The notes: generated by a model not told the origin, from the letters alone. A DNA stretch of 64,000 nucleotides from Rhodocyclales bacterium (GCA_016214145.1 JACRPA010000010.1:90550-154549); one strand, 5' to 3'. Positions 18,112 through 27,561 are shown, numbered from the stretch's first letter. Translations and numbers: made by a program.

Positions 18112-19024
18112 TTACCACCGGGAACGGCTGCAGCTGCTGCGGGTAAGCGGCAATCTCGACGCGCCCATCGCCATCAACCACCTGCATGCCTCGCCGGCGG
18201 ACCTGGTCGGCCACCTCAACCTGATCCATCCCGACCGCATCCAGGTCATCGGCGCCCCGGAAATCAACTGGGCGACCAAGCAGCACGCAATCCGCGTCTC
18301 CCGCCACATGGAGGAGATCATCGCCGCCCACCCGCCGGCCGTTATCGTGGCCGACGGCTGCGCGATACCCGCCTCCGTGCGGGAAGCCTGCGAAAAATCC
18401 GATACGGCGCTCTTCTCCACCCCGCAATCGGCCGCAATCGTCATCGACCTGCTGCGCCTGTGGCTGTCGCGCCAGCTGGCCGAGACAGTGGAGCTGCACG
18501 CCGTCATGATGGATGTGCTCGGCATGGGCGTGCTCATCACCGGCGATTCCGGCGTCGGCAAGAGCGAACTGGCGCTGGAGCTCATCTCGCGCGGACATGG
18601 CCTGGTGGCCGACGACATCGTCGAGATCGCGCGCGTGTCGCCCAACGCCCTGGAAGCGCGCTGTCCGCCGATGCTCAAGGATTTCCTCGAAGTGCGCGGT
18701 CTCGGCGTGCTGAACATCCGCACCGTTTTCGGCGAAACCGCCTGTCGGCGCAAGATGAAGCTGAAGCTGGTCGTCAATCTGCTGCGGCCGCTGAAAGGCG
18801 CGGTGGAGATCGACCGCCTGCCGCTGGGCGCCGAAACCCACGAAATCCTCGGCGTGCAGGTGCGCAAGGTGAGCATTCCCGTGGCGGCCGGCCGCAACCT
18901 GGCGGTGCTGCTGGAAGCCGCCGTGCGCTCGACCATCCTGCTGCTGCGCGGCATCGACAGCACCCTGGAGTTCGTCGAGCGGCACAAGCAGGCAATGGGC
19001 GACGGCGAGGACGCCGGCGGCTAA
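18080..19024 (+). CDS. hprK: HPr kinase/phosphorylase
   Basis: This 314-residue enzyme has an N-terminal regulatory domain (about 1-130), then Walker A GDSGVGKSELALEL around residues 155-168, DDIVEIARV and the family motif LEVRGLGVLNIRTVFGE. In Gram-positives HprK phosphorylates HPr on serine for catabolite control; in beta-proteobacteria it accompanies ptsN and likely modulates the PTS phosphorelay. The rapZ gene that commonly follows is absent here. ATG 18080 lies within the ptsN coding region. Confidence 0.94.
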   Translation: MRQANVAQLFDYHRERLQLLRVSGNLDAPIAINHLHASPADLVGHLNLIHPDRIQVIGAPEINWATKQHAIRVSRHMEEIIAAHPPAVIVADGCAIPASVREACEKSDTALFSTPQSAAIVIDLLRLWLSRQLAETVELHAVMMDVLGMGVLITGDSGVGKSELALELISRGHGLVADDIVEIARVSPNALEARCPPMLKDFLEVRGLGVLNIRTVFGETACRRKMKLKLVVNLLRPLKGAVEIDRLPLGAETHEILGVQVRKVSIPVAAGRNLAVLLEAAVRSTILLLRGIDSTLEFVERHKQAMGDGEDAGG

Positions 19025-19137
19025 GCAGGGCGCAGGCCTGCCTGCAAATCTCATAGGGCCGTCCTGCGCGGTTGTACGGGGGCTTGTTTTTTGCCACAAT
19101 CATTCCCCTTGCATTGCGCTTCCCGGGAGGCATCTCC

Positions 19138-19797
19138 ATGCGTCGCACCCGTTTGCCGCTCGCCGTCCTGTCCGCACTGACTTTGGCCCTGACGTGCGGC
19201 AGCGCCAGCGCCTTCAAATTTTCCGAGGAAGAGGAAAAGGCCAAAACCGAGGACCAGGCCCGCGCCCAGCGCATCGGCCAGCTCGTCTCGACGCCCTGCA
19301 AGCAGCAACTGAAGAACCAGAAGATCATGCTGGTGATCGCCGAGCGCACGGCGAACGGCTACAACACCACGCAGAGCCGCTACGGCCCGCACTTCCAGGC
19401 CATCAATCACCGCCTGCGCGCCCTCGGCCTGAAGACCACCACCCAGGAGGAGATCCGGGCGCAGATCGCCCAGGCGGAACTCGAAGCGCATTTCCGCAAC
19501 GACCCGGATGCCGCCATCAATGCCTCGAAGAAGCTCGGCGCCAATTTCATCCTGCGCGGCCTGATCACGACGCAGACCGGCATCAACCCGGTGCTGAAGA
19601 TCAACGAGGTCGCCGTGCACATGGGCTTCACGCTCGTCTCCTCCGGCGGCAAGACGATTTCCAGCGTCGCGGCCAAAGCCGACTCCTATTCCGGCACCGA
19701 CACGCTCGGCATGGCGCTCACCCTGGTGAACGAAGAGGCCGACGAAGCGGTCGCCCGGCTCTACAATGACTACTGTCGCATCGCTGCCAAAAAATAA
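19138..19797 (+). CDS. Secreted protein, CsgG-like N-terminal fold suspected
   Basis: This 219-residue protein has a clear signal peptide (MRRTRLPLAVLSALTLALTCGSASA, residues 1-25), so it acts in the periplasm. The mature part, with KIMLVIAERTANG, HFQAINHRLRALGLKTTTQEEIRAQIAQAE and ASKKLGANFILRGLI, looks like the nucleotide-binding-like fold shared by CsgG/FlgT/LpoB-type envelope proteins; this is judgement from pattern, not a database match. It is 12 bases from the next gene, which looks related, and both precede a membrane Ser/Thr kinase. ATG 19138 was chosen for the signal peptide. Confidence 0.65.
   Translation: MRRTRLPLAVLSALTLALTCGSASAFKFSEEEEKAKTEDQARAQRIGQLVSTPCKQQLKNQKIMLVIAERTANGYNTTQSRYGPHFQAINHRLRALGLKTTTQEEIRAQIAQAELEAHFRNDPDAAINASKKLGANFILRGLITTQTGINPVLKINEVAVHMGFTLVSSGGKTISSVAAKADSYSGTDTLGMALTLVNEEADEAVARLYNDYCRIAAKK
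19161..19184 (-). repeat. 24-bp bipartite motif, copy 5 (one core mismatch)
   Basis: The reverse complement reads AAAGTCAGTG-N8-ACGGCG. It lies within the signal-peptide coding region of the secreted protein at 19138, encoding AVLSALTL. Confidence 0.7.
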
Positions 19798-19809
19798 ACG
19801 GGAACCGAC

Positions 19810-20607
19810 ATGAACACGACGCTTCGCATCCTTGGACTATCGCTGTACGCGCTGGCCATCCCGGCCCTCGCCCAACCCACCTTCGAGAGTCCTTCGCCGA
19901 CCCAGGGCAGCAGCACCTCCCAGAAGGCCAACGAAATGGCCGACAAGGGCCTGTACAAGCCGGTCGAGTACGCCAACGCCGGCAAGCCGGGGCCGGCGAT
20001 CATCGTCATCCCGGGCGAAGTGAAGAGCAACAACGCCAACTTCGCGCAGAAATTCGGCCCCAACAACATCGCCGATTTCGCCGAACTGGAACTGTCCAAG
20101 GCCAACTTCAAGGTGCTTGAACGGACCAATCTCGGACCGCTGCTGCAGGAATTCCAGCTCGCCTACAACCTCGGCGATCCGCAGGCTGCGCGCAAGATGC
20201 TGCAGAAGGGCAAGCTGAAGACCACCAAGTGGATCATCAAGTTCGACATCCTCAAGGCCGAGCAGGTGGCCCAGGCCCAGCAGGGTTTCGACGGGCGGCC
20301 GATCGGCGCGCTGCTCGGCATCTTCGGCGGCGGCCGCGGCGGCGCGGCGGCGGAAACCGTGGTCGGCTCCGTCCAGACCGGCGAATCGACCGGGGTGTGG
20401 ATCATCGGCATGCGCTGGAAGCTCATCGATGCCAACACGACCGAGCAGGTCGCGCAGGGATATACGGAGGAAAAGATGGAGCTCGGCGCAAAATCCTCCT
20501 CCGTCATGGGCTTCTCGGGCGGCGAGGCCGGCGGCCTGACGCTGGACGGCATGGTGCAGCGCCTGGTGCAGAAGAACGTCTGGGAAATCGATTCGAAGCA
20601 CAAGTGA
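19810..20607 (+). CDS. CsgG-family-like secreted protein
   Basis: This 265-residue protein has a signal peptide (about 1-21, ending ALAQPTF). The mature part resembles the CsgG family: PAIIVIPGEVKSNNANFAQKFGPNNIADFAELELSKANFKVLERTNLGPLLQEFQLA, followed by GVWIIGMRWKLIDANTTEQVAQGYTEEKME. CsgG itself is the curli secretion pore; homologues outside curli operons have mostly unknown roles. No lipobox cysteine is seen, unlike true CsgG. Its place between a related secreted protein and a kinase with a large C-terminal sensory domain suggests a shared envelope function. Confidence 0.7.
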   Translation: MNTTLRILGLSLYALAIPALAQPTFESPSPTQGSSTSQKANEMADKGLYKPVEYANAGKPGPAIIVIPGEVKSNNANFAQKFGPNNIADFAELELSKANFKVLERTNLGPLLQEFQLAYNLGDPQAARKMLQKGKLKTTKWIIKFDILKAEQVAQAQQGFDGRPIGALLGIFGGGRGGAAAETVVGSVQTGESTGVWIIGMRWKLIDANTTEQVAQGYTEEKMELGAKSSSVMGFSGGEAGGLTLDGMVQRLVQKNVWEIDSKHK

Positions 20608-20618
20608 CGGCCGCAGGC

Positions 20619-20689
20619 CGTCATCCCCGCGGAAGCGGGGATCCACGCCCTGGATTCCGGCTCGGCGCTTCGCGCCGTCCGGAATGACG
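20619..20689. repeat. Family A palindromic element, copy A2 (GC variant)
   Basis: GTCATCCCCGCGGAAGCGGG starts the left arm and TCCGGAATGACG ends the right arm, with an inner GGCGCTTCGCGCC hairpin. It lies between the CsgG-like gene and the kinase gene and ends 15 bases before the kinase ATG. Confidence 0.85.
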
Positions 20690-20704
20690 CGATCGGAGAA
20701 CGGC

Positions 20705-23053
20705 ATGACTGAACTGAAGAAGCTCGGCAAGTACGAGATCCGCCGCGAACTGGGACAAGGCGCCATGGGCATCGTCTACGAAGGCTTCGACCCGATGATC
20801 ACCCGCCGCGTGGCGCTGAAGACCGTGCGCCGCGACCAGCTCGACCGCGCCGAGGTCGAGGAGATCCTCGCCCGCTTCAAGCGCGAGGCGCAGGCGGCCG
20901 GCCGCCTCAGCCATCCCAACATCGTGTCGATCTACGAATACGGCGAAGACAACGGCACCGCCTTCATCGCCATGGAATTCGTCGAAGGACGCGAGCTGAA
21001 GGAGCATTTCGACGCCAACGAACGCTTCCCGATGGCGGAAATCGTGCGCATCATGGGCCAGCTGCTCGACGCGCTCGACTTTTCCCACAAGAACGGCGTC
21101 GTGCACCGCGACATCAAGCCCTCCAACATCATCCTGCTCAAGGACGGCAGCGTGAAGGTGGCCGACTTCGGCATCGCCCGCGTCGAGTCCTCCAACCTGA
21201 CGCAGGCCGGCTCCGTGCTCGGCACGCCCAGCTACATGTCGCCCGAGCAGTTCATGGGCCAGACCGTCGACGGCCGCTCCGACCTCTTCTCGGCCGGCGT
21301 CATCCTCTACCAGTTCCTCACCGGCGAGAAACCCTTCACCGGCGCGCTCACCACCATCATGCACAAGGTGCTGAAGGAGGAGCCGGCCGCCCCCTCGGAA
21401 CTCAACGTGCAGGTGCCGCGCCCCTTCGACGCCCTGATCCGCAAGGCGCTGGCCAAGCGCCCCGATGAGCGCTTCCAGAACGGCCGCGAGTTCACCCTTG
21501 CCCTGAAGATGGCCGCGGCCGGCCAGGCCGTGCCGGGAGGCGGCGACGCCACCCTGGTCAACGATGCCGAATCGACGCTGGTGAATGCAGCGGAGCAGAC
21601 CATCGCCACAGTGAAGCCCGCCGCGGCTGCGCCCCCCGCGCCCCCCGCGTCCGCCCCGGCGCCAACAAAAAAATCCTCGCAGGGCCTGGCCCTGGCGATT
21701 GTCGGCGGCGTCGCGGTCGTCGGCCTGGGCGCCGCCGCCTATGTATTCCTCGGCAAGGGCGGCGCCACGCCGCCGGCCGCAACGCCCGCGCCGCAGGCCG
21801 CCGCCGCGGCATCCGCCATGACGAGCGCCGCGCCTGCCGCCAACGCCGGCATCATGACGATCAGCGCCCTCGGGCTGGCCGACCCCTCCGATCCGCGCTA
21901 CCAGCAGGACAAGGGTGGGGATGCGGGCCTGCTCAACGCCGACCTGCGCGAGGACGCCCGCCGCCAACTGGTCGAAAAGGCCGTCACCCTCTACATCGAG
22001 CAGAACTCCCTGTCGAAGAACTACGCCCTGGTGCGCGACAAGCTGCTGGCGAAGAGCGGCACCTTCATCCAGGCCGTGCTGGAGGAGCAGCAACCGCAAC
22101 TGGGCAAGGACGGCCTCATGTCGCTGACGACCCGCGCCACGGTGCGCGTGCGCGACGTGCAGAAATCGCTCAACCAGATGTCGGCAGACGAGCGCATTGA
22201 ATTCATCCGCAACAACGGCGACCCGGGAATCTCGGTGGCCATCACCGCCAAGAGCGCCGAGACCGATCCCGCCGCGCCGGCGCAACGCTCGCCGGTGGCG
22301 GAGAATCTCCTCAAGGAGCGCATCAAGTCCTTCGGCTTCCGCCTGTGGAACGACGACATGGCGAAGGACGGCAAGGGCGGCGCCGACTTCGCCGTCACCG
22401 GCGAGGCGAAGTTCAAGAAGCTCTCGGCCAAGCTCGCCGCTTCCGGCATCACGGTGGAGAAGTTCGTCCTTACCTCATGGACGGTCAAAGCCACCGACAA
22501 GAAAAGCGGCGAGGAGATCTACTACAACACGCAGATCCCGGAGAAGACCAGCTGGGCGACGGAGGACGAGGCGCTGCGCGACATCGGCAAGCTGATCGGC
22601 GAGGAATTCTCCAAGGGCTTCTTCCTCGCCCATTTCCACTTCAGCGGCCAGAAGGTGCGCCTCAAGCTGCAGGGTCTGCCGAACAAGGACACCGCGCGGA
22701 TGCTGATGCACGAACTGAACGGCCTGCGCAGCGTGCTGGCGGCCAATCTGGCCTCGAGCAGCTCAGGCGATGCCGTCTTCGACATCGAGCTGTCCGGCGG
22801 CCTGGCCAACCCGATCGAACTGGTCGAGGCGGGCATTCTCAAGCCGCTCAACCGCAAGCTGGGCAAGCAATGCTTCAATGCCGGCACTGGCAGCGGCAGC
22901 GAAGTCGTCGTCATGCTGGAAGCCGGCTGCAAGGAAGCCGCGGTCATGTCCCGCTTCGACACCCTGCCGCCGGCGGCGCTGATCGAGGCGCCGCAAACGC
23001 GGCGCGAAGCCGTGGTGAAGAACCCCGAGACGCTGAAGAAAATCAGCATATAA
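20705..23053 (+). CDS. Transmembrane serine/threonine protein kinase with large C-terminal periplasmic domain
   Basis: This 782-residue protein has an N-terminal Hanks-type kinase: GQGAMGIVYEG (18-27), invariant Lys39 in VALKTV, catalytic Asp135 in VHRDIKPSN, DFG Asp153. An Ala/Pro-rich linker leads to one transmembrane helix (about 327-349), then a periplasmic domain of about 400 residues with two parts: DLREDARRQLVEKAVTLYI to RVRDVQKSLNQ, and a later FAVTGEAKFKKLSAKLAASG repeat-like part, both recalling LPP20/FlgT-type folds. The catalytic residues are intact. It probably senses an envelope state together with the two secreted proteins upstream. A GGAG lies before ATG 20705. Confidence 0.85.
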   Translation: MTELKKLGKYEIRRELGQGAMGIVYEGFDPMITRRVALKTVRRDQLDRAEVEEILARFKREAQAAGRLSHPNIVSIYEYGEDNGTAFIAMEFVEGRELKEHFDANERFPMAEIVRIMGQLLDALDFSHKNGVVHRDIKPSNIILLKDGSVKVADFGIARVESSNLTQAGSVLGTPSYMSPEQFMGQTVDGRSDLFSAGVILYQFLTGEKPFTGALTTIMHKVLKEEPAAPSELNVQVPRPFDALIRKALAKRPDERFQNGREFTLALKMAAAGQAVPGGGDATLVNDAESTLVNAAEQTIATVKPAAAAPPAPPASAPAPTKKSSQGLALAIVGGVAVVGLGAAAYVFLGKGGATPPAATPAPQAAAAASAMTSAAPAANAGIMTISALGLADPSDPRYQQDKGGDAGLLNADLREDARRQLVEKAVTLYIEQNSLSKNYALVRDKLLAKSGTFIQAVLEEQQPQLGKDGLMSLTTRATVRVRDVQKSLNQMSADERIEFIRNNGDPGISVAITAKSAETDPAAPAQRSPVAENLLKERIKSFGFRLWNDDMAKDGKGGADFAVTGEAKFKKLSAKLAASGITVEKFVLTSWTVKATDKKSGEEIYYNTQIPEKTSWATEDEALRDIGKLIGEEFSKGFFLAHFHFSGQKVRLKLQGLPNKDTARMLMHELNGLRSVLAANLASSSSGDAVFDIELSGGLANPIELVEAGILKPLNRKLGKQCFNAGTGSGSEVVVMLEAGCKEAAVMSRFDTLPPAALIEAPQTRREAVVKNPETLKKISI

Positions 23054-23088
23054 AAACCGAAGGCCCCTCGCAGGGGCCTTCGGTTTTT
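23052..23088. terminator. Bidirectional Rho-independent terminator
   Basis: A perfect 16-bp inverted repeat, AAAAACCGAAGGCCCC and its complement, with the loop TCGCA, begins with A5 and ends with T5, so it can terminate transcription from both sides. It separates the convergent kinase gene (ends 23053) and cyclase-FHA gene (ends 23103). Confidence 0.95.
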
Positions 23089-23102
23089 CGGCTGCGCCGT
23101 TC

Positions 23103-24002
23103 TCAGCCGACCCTGAACTCGACGATTTCGACCCCCTCGTCGTAAGCGTGGCCGAAACTGATGCGCCCCTTGCTGCGCAGGATGACCTCCTCGCGCTTGA
23201 GGGCGAACTCCGCCTCGCCGTCGAAGGTGACGTAGGTGCCGTTGGTGCTCTGGTCGATGAGCACGAACTTGTCGCGCCGCCGCTCGATGCGGGCATGGGT
23301 GCGCGAAGCGCGGCGATCGTTGATGATGATGTCGCAGGCCGCATCGCGCCCCAGCGAGAAGACGCCATGGCCGGCATCGAGGGTCATCTCATCCCCGCCG
23401 TGCCGCACCGTCAGCAGCGCGGCAACGGGCGCCGGCGCGACGCTGGCGGATTTCATGGTGAGATCGTCGGATTCCTGCCAGAGCACCTCGCTGACCTGCA
23501 CGTCCCCCGCCTTGCCCTTGACCGACAGAGCGTCGATCTCGCGCGTGGACTGCCGCAGCAACGTCGGCAGGGCGCCGACCGTCTCGCCGGTGGTGATGAT
23601 CTGCCCGGCCTTGGCCAGCCCGGCCATGCGCGCCGCCGTGTTGACCGTGTCGCCGAACACGTCCTTGGCATCCTCGATGGCAAGACCGAAATGAAAACCG
23701 ATGCGAATGGAAAGCTTGATGCCGCGCACCGGCGGCAGGTCGTCCACACGCTGCTGCATGGAGCAGGCGGCATCCATGCCGGCTTCGGCCGTGTCGAACA
23801 CCGCCATCACTTCGTCGCCGATGGTCTTGATGACGCGGCCCTTGAACTGCTCGGTGGCGCGCGTCATGCGGTTGATGCAACGCTCGACGGCGTGCAGCGC
23901 CTCCTTGTCGCCCAGCTTCTCGTACAGCCGGGTGCTGCCGGAAACGTCGGCGAAAAGCACGCAGAGGTTGCGTTCGACTTTGCTGCTCACTTTGGCATTC
24001 AT
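23103..24002 (-). CDS. Class III adenylate/guanylate cyclase with C-terminal FHA domain
   Basis: This 299-residue cytoplasmic protein has a cyclase domain at residues 10-190: metal ligands Asp19 (FADVSG) and Asp63 (IGDEVMAVF), base-selecting Lys59, transition-state Asn121 and Arg125 (GDTVNTAARM). All catalytic positions are present, with Lys favouring ATP, so it should be an active cyclase. Residues of about 205-295 form an FHA domain (FSLGRDAACDIIINDRRASRTHARIERR, LIDQSTNGTYV), which binds phosphothreonine. That makes it a natural readout of the convergent Ser/Thr kinase. No membrane segment is seen. Confidence 0.88.
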   Translation of the reverse strand: MNAKVSSKVERNLCVLFADVSGSTRLYEKLGDKEALHAVERCINRMTRATEQFKGRVIKTIGDEVMAVFDTAEAGMDAACSMQQRVDDLPPVRGIKLSIRIGFHFGLAIEDAKDVFGDTVNTAARMAGLAKAGQIITTGETVGALPTLLRQSTREIDALSVKGKAGDVQVSEVLWQESDDLTMKSASVAPAPVAALLTVRHGGDEMTLDAGHGVFSLGRDAACDIIINDRRASRTHARIERRRDKFVLIDQSTNGTYVTFDGEAEFALKREEVILRSKGRISFGHAYDEGVEIVEFRVG

Positions 24003-24044
24003 ACGGACGCTGTGATCCCTGACTCCCTTTGACGGCGAATCATA

Positions 24045-24959
24045 TCAAACCCCCTCTCCGCCGCGAAGCGGAATTATGGCGGAATCATCGAATTCCTCGG
24101 GGTCGAAGGCGCGGTCGCCTTCCGGATCGGGCCGGCCGGTGGTTTTCAGGTTGCGGAAATCGTACAGCTTAGGGTCGGCCAGGTGCGAGGGAGCGACATT
24201 GCCGAGCGCGGCAAAGATCTTCTCCACCCGGCCGGGAAAGCGCTTGTCCCACTCGCGCAGCAGCGCCTTGGTTTCCTTGCGCTTCAACTGTTCCTGCGAA
24301 CCGCACAGGTCGCAGGGGATGATGGGGAAGCGCCGCAGCGCCGCCCAGGCCTCGAGGTCGCGCTCGCGGCAGTAGGCAAGCGGGCGGATGACGATGTGGC
24401 GGCCGTCGTCGGACACCAGCTTGGGCGGCATGGCCTTCAGCTTGCCGCCGTAGAACAGGTTGAGGAACAGCGTCTCGAGGATGTCGTCGCGGTGGTGGCC
24501 GAGGGCGATCTTGGTGGCGCCGAGCTCGCCGGCGACGCGGTAGAGCACGCCGCGGCGCAGCCGCGAGCAGAGCGAGCAGGTGGTCTTGCCCTCGGGGATG
24601 ACCCTTTTGACCACCGAGTAGGTGTCCTGCTCCTCGATGTGGAAGGGCACGCCCAGTTGTTCGAGGTACGCGGGCAGCACTTCGGCCGGAAAGCCCGGCT
24701 GCTTCTGGTCGAGGTTCACGGCGACGAGATCGAAGCGCACCGGCGCGATCTCGCGCAGTTGCAGCAGGATGTCGAGGAGCGCGTGGCTGTCCTTGCCGCC
24801 GGACAGGCAGACCATGACGCGATCGCCGTCCTCGATCATGTTGAAGTCGGCGATGGCCTGGCCGACATTGCGGCGCAGGCGCTTGGCCAGCTTGTTGGCT
24901 TCGTGGCGTTCCTTATCCCCCAGCTCGGGGGACAGCAGGGCCTCCAGGTAGGCGCTCAT
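24045..24959 (-). CDS. ttcA: tRNA 2-thiocytidine(32) synthetase TtcA
   Basis: This 304-residue enzyme thiolates cytidine 32 of certain tRNAs. Seen are the PP-loop [10 protein letters not shown] for ATP binding, the first Cys pair in [31 protein letters not shown], and the second CDLCGSQ, which together hold the iron-sulfur cluster. The start was set at [14 protein letters not shown]; the open frame continues upstream through a family D repeat. It lies upstream of a convergent cyclase gene and downstream of a pteridine-reductase-like gene on the same strand. Confidence 0.94.
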   Translation of the reverse strand: MSAYLEALLSPELGDKERHEANKLAKRLRRNVGQAIADFNMIEDGDRVMVCLSGGKDSHALLDILLQLREIAPVRFDLVAVNLDQKQPGFPAEVLPAYLEQLGVPFHIEEQDTYSVVKRVIPEGKTTCSLCSRLRRGVLYRVAGELGATKIALGHHRDDILETLFLNLFYGGKLKAMPPKLVSDDGRHIVIRPLAYCRERDLEAWAALRRFPIIPCDLCGSQEQLKRKETKALLREWDKRFPGRVEKIFAALGNVAPSHLADPKLYDFRNLKTTGRPDPEGDRAFDPEEFDDSAIIPLRGGEGV

Positions 24960-24963
24960 ACCA

Positions 24964-25070
24964 CCATCCCCCCGCCCCCTTCCCGCGGAAGGGGGTGACG
25001 GTCGTTCGCCGCTACGCGGCTCCATGTCGTTGGCTGCGCCGACCTTGGGGCGGCCCGGCGGACAGCGCTC
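24964..25070. repeat. Family D mosaic repeat, copy D3
   Basis: A CCCCCTTCCCGC/GGAAGGGGG hairpin is followed by GTGACGGTCGTTCGCCGC, CGCGGCTCCAT and CCTTGGGGCGGCCCGGCGGA. The same block order is seen at 9862 and 29282. It lies between the ttcA start and the stop of the next gene. Confidence 0.82.
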
Positions 25071-25818
25071 ACAGCGCCACGCTCCTGCCGCCATCCACCG
25101 CCAGGATCTGGCCCGTGACGTAGGGCGCGTCGGCGAGCAGGAAACGAACGGCGCGGGCAATGTCGGCCGGGTCGCCGCAGCGCTTGAGCAGGGTGCGCGA
25201 AACGACGTTGGCCTGGGCCGCGGCGTCGAAGGAGCCGTCCTCCGGCCACAGGATCGGCCCGGGGGCGATGCCGTTCACCCGCACGTGCGGCGCCAGTTCC
25301 AGGGCCAGCGCCCGGGTCAGCCCGGCCAGGCCGGCCTTGGCGGCGCAGTAGAGCGCATGGTTCTTCAGCGGCCGCTCGGCGTGGATGTCGGTGATGTTCA
25401 CGATGGCGCCGCGCGCGACGGCCAGATGCGGTGCCGCCGCCTGGGCCAGGAACAAGGGGGCCTTGAGGTTGGTGCCGAGGAGGTCGTCCCATTCGCGCTC
25501 GCCGATGCTGCCGATAGGCGTGGCGAAGAAGCTGGAGGCGTTGTTCACCAGGGCGTCGAGCCGGCCGAAATGCTCGGCGACGTCGGCGACCAGCCTGGGC
25601 AGGTGGTCCGTCTCCAGCAAGTCGGCCTGGAAGGCCAGCGCCGAGCCGGGCCGGGCGGCATTGAACTCGGCGACGAGCGCCTGGGCCTCGGCGGCCGCGC
25701 TGCGGTAGTGCAGGGCCAGGCTGGCGCCATCGGCATGAAGGGTGCGCGCGATCTCGGCGCCGACGCGGCGCGCGGCGCCGGTGATCAGCACCACTTTGCC
25801 TTCCAGACTGGGATTCAT
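25069..25818 (-). CDS. SDR-family oxidoreductase, pteridine reductase-like
   Basis: This 249-residue short-chain dehydrogenase has the dinucleotide motif [15 protein letters not shown]; the Arg in TGxxxRxG is typical of the PTR1/FolM pteridine reductases. [30 protein letters not shown] (with the YxxxK pair) and the C-terminal [13 protein letters not shown] complete the fold. The likely reaction is NADPH-dependent reduction of dihydromonapterin or dihydrofolate, but the substrate is inferred. The start was set at [15 protein letters not shown] divergent MidA-like gene begins 57 bases away. Confidence 0.85.
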   Translation of the reverse strand: MNPSLEGKVVLITGAARRVGAEIARTLHADGASLALHYRSAAAEAQALVAEFNAARPGSALAFQADLLETDHLPRLVADVAEHFGRLDALVNNASSFFATPIGSIGEREWDDLLGTNLKAPLFLAQAAAPHLAVARGAIVNITDIHAERPLKNHALYCAAKAGLAGLTRALALELAPHVRVNGIAPGPILWPEDGSFDAAAQANVVSRTLLKRCGDPADIARAVRFLLADAPYVTGQILAVDGGRSVAL

Positions 25819-25874
25819 GGATGCCTCGCGGGAATTTGCGAATTCTAGCGGAATCGGGCACATTCGGCCCCGCC

Positions 25875-27023
25875 ATGAGTTTGCCCCTGCCAGATACTGC
25901 CGCCGCTGAAAGCAGCGCCCGCCTAGTTGCGCGCATCGTCGCAGAAATTGATAAGGCCGGCGGCTGGATTCCCTTCTCCCGCTTCATGGAGCTGGCGCTC
26001 TACGCGCCCGGCCTCGGCTACTACAGTGGCGGCGCGCGCAAATTCGGCGGCGCCGGCGATTTCGTCACCGCGCCCGAGCTCTCGCCGCTGTTCGCCCAAA
26101 CCCTCGCCGCCCAGGTGGCGCAGCTCATGGCGGCGAGCGCGCCGCACCTCCTGGAGGCCGGCGCCGGCAGCGGCGCCCTGGCGCTCGGCCTGCTGCTGGA
26201 ACTGGAACGGCGCGGCGCGCTGCCCGAGCACTACGACATCCTCGAACTCTCCGGCGAATTGCGCGCGCGGCAGCAGGAGACCCTCGCCCGCGGCGCCCCG
26301 CACCTGGCCGGGCGGGTCCGCTGGCTGGACGCCCTGCCGGAGAGTTTCAGCGGCGCGGTCGTCGCCAACGAGCTGCTCGACGCGCTGCCGGTCGATATCG
26401 TCGCCTGGCGCGAGGAGGGCATTTTCGAGCGCGGCGTGGCGCTGGAGGACGGCGCCTTCGCCTGGCGGGAGCGCCCCGCCGCGGGCGCGCTGCTCGCCGT
26501 GTCGCAGGGACTGACTTTTGTCCGGCCGCCCTATGTCTCGGAGATCAACCTCGCCGCGCGCGCCTGGATCGCCGAGTGGGGCCGCATCCTGCAGTGCGGC
26601 GCCCTGCTGCTGATCGACTACGGCTTCCCGCAGCGCGAGTACTACCATCCGCAGCGCGCCGAAGGCACGCTGATGTGCCACTACCGCCACCACGCCCACG
26701 GCGACCCGTTCTGGCTGCCCGGCCTCAACGACATCACCGCCCACGTCGACTTCACCGCCGTCGCCGAAGTCGGCCACGACGCCGGACTGGATGTGCTCGG
26801 CTACACCAGCCAGGCGCAATTCCTCCTCAACTGCGGCCTGGCGCAGTTGCTGGAACAGCGACAGGCGGACGGTGCGACGGCCTACGCCGCGCTCGCCTCC
26901 GGCGCGCAAAAGCTCATCAGCCCCGCCGAGATGGGCGAGCTGTTCAAGGTGCTGGCACTGGGGAAGGGAATCGGCGAGCCCTTGCTCGGGTTCGCGCATG
27001 GCGATCGCTGCCACGCGCTCTGA
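25875..27023 (+). CDS. SAM-dependent methyltransferase, MidA/NDUFAF7-like (COG1565)
   Basis: This 382-residue protein has the family pattern: GGWIPFSRFMELALYAPGLGYYSGGARKFGGAGDFVTAPELSPLF near the N-terminus, the SAM-binding LLEAGAGSGALALGL, VVANELLDALPV and the late LLLIDYGFPQREYYHPQRAEGTLMCHYRHHAHGDPF. The mitochondrial homologue NDUFAF7 symmetrically dimethylates an arginine in complex I; bacterial substrates are not established. It is followed by a compositionally different patch. Confidence 0.9.
   Translation: MSLPLPDTAAAESSARLVARIVAEIDKAGGWIPFSRFMELALYAPGLGYYSGGARKFGGAGDFVTAPELSPLFAQTLAAQVAQLMAASAPHLLEAGAGSGALALGLLLELERRGALPEHYDILELSGELRARQQETLARGAPHLAGRVRWLDALPESFSGAVVANELLDALPVDIVAWREEGIFERGVALEDGAFAWRERPAAGALLAVSQGLTFVRPPYVSEINLAARAWIAEWGRILQCGALLLIDYGFPQREYYHPQRAEGTLMCHYRHHAHGDPFWLPGLNDITAHVDFTAVAEVGHDAGLDVLGYTSQAQFLLNCGLAQLLEQRQADGATAYAALASGAQKLISPAEMGELFKVLALGKGIGEPLLGFAHGDRCHAL
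26495..26518 (-). repeat. 24-bp bipartite motif, copy 6
   Basis: The reverse complement reads AAAGTCAGTC-N8-ACGGCG, perfect in both blocks. It lies in the MidA-like gene, encoding AVSQGLTF. Confidence 0.85.
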
Positions 27024-27168
27024 TCTGCCCGCCCTAAGTTTTCGAAAGGCTGTATGGGCGACAAGGCATATGCCTTCAGTGATATTTACACGTCATGCGC
27101 ATCGGCATACCATGCGCTCGCTGCCTCACACCTGTTGTCGTTGACCTGAACCCGAGGGTGATCCATTG

Positions 27169-27561
27169 ATGGGCACAGAACTATCACGAACGCGCTGGGC
27201 ACTTGCCGGTTTGGCTGCTTTGCCGATGGCGTACCTGTTGCAGGGCCTTTTTTCAGTTGGCGACCAATCGCCGGAAAGCAGAGCATTCGCAACCATCGGC
27301 TACCACACTCTGCGCAAACAATACGACGGGATTCCCCAGATGCGAGTTGTTACCGCATTTATTGGCCCCACCCAGTGCTCGTTCTGGAATTTCGAGGCAA
27401 CCTGGGGGCGGTGCGTGGCAGTAAGTATTTATGTCCGCGACTTCAGACCGGAGCATCAGACCGTCGTTGATACGCAAGCAAGGCTTTTAGGCGAACAATT
27501 AAGCAAGCCCTGTACATTGCTGCCCGTCCTGAATCTGCCTGATACCCACAACCTATCCTAG
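27169..27561 (+). CDS. Hypothetical protein with N-terminal signal anchor
   Basis: This 130-residue protein has a hydrophobic N-terminus (WALAGLAALPMAYLLQGLF, about residues 9-27), probably a signal peptide or anchor, then a soluble part with two cysteines (TQCSFW and GRCVAV) that could form a disulfide. I do not recognise it. GAGGG lies 10 bases before ATG 27169; a TTG directly upstream is also possible. Codon use is visibly less GC-biased than in the neighbours, and the gene sits in the AT-richer patch 27024-28212, suggesting recent acquisition. Confidence 0.55.
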   Translation: MGTELSRTRWALAGLAALPMAYLLQGLFSVGDQSPESRAFATIGYHTLRKQYDGIPQMRVVTAFIGPTQCSFWNFEATWGRCVAVSIYVRDFRPEHQTVVDTQARLLGEQLSKPCTLLPVLNLPDTHNLS

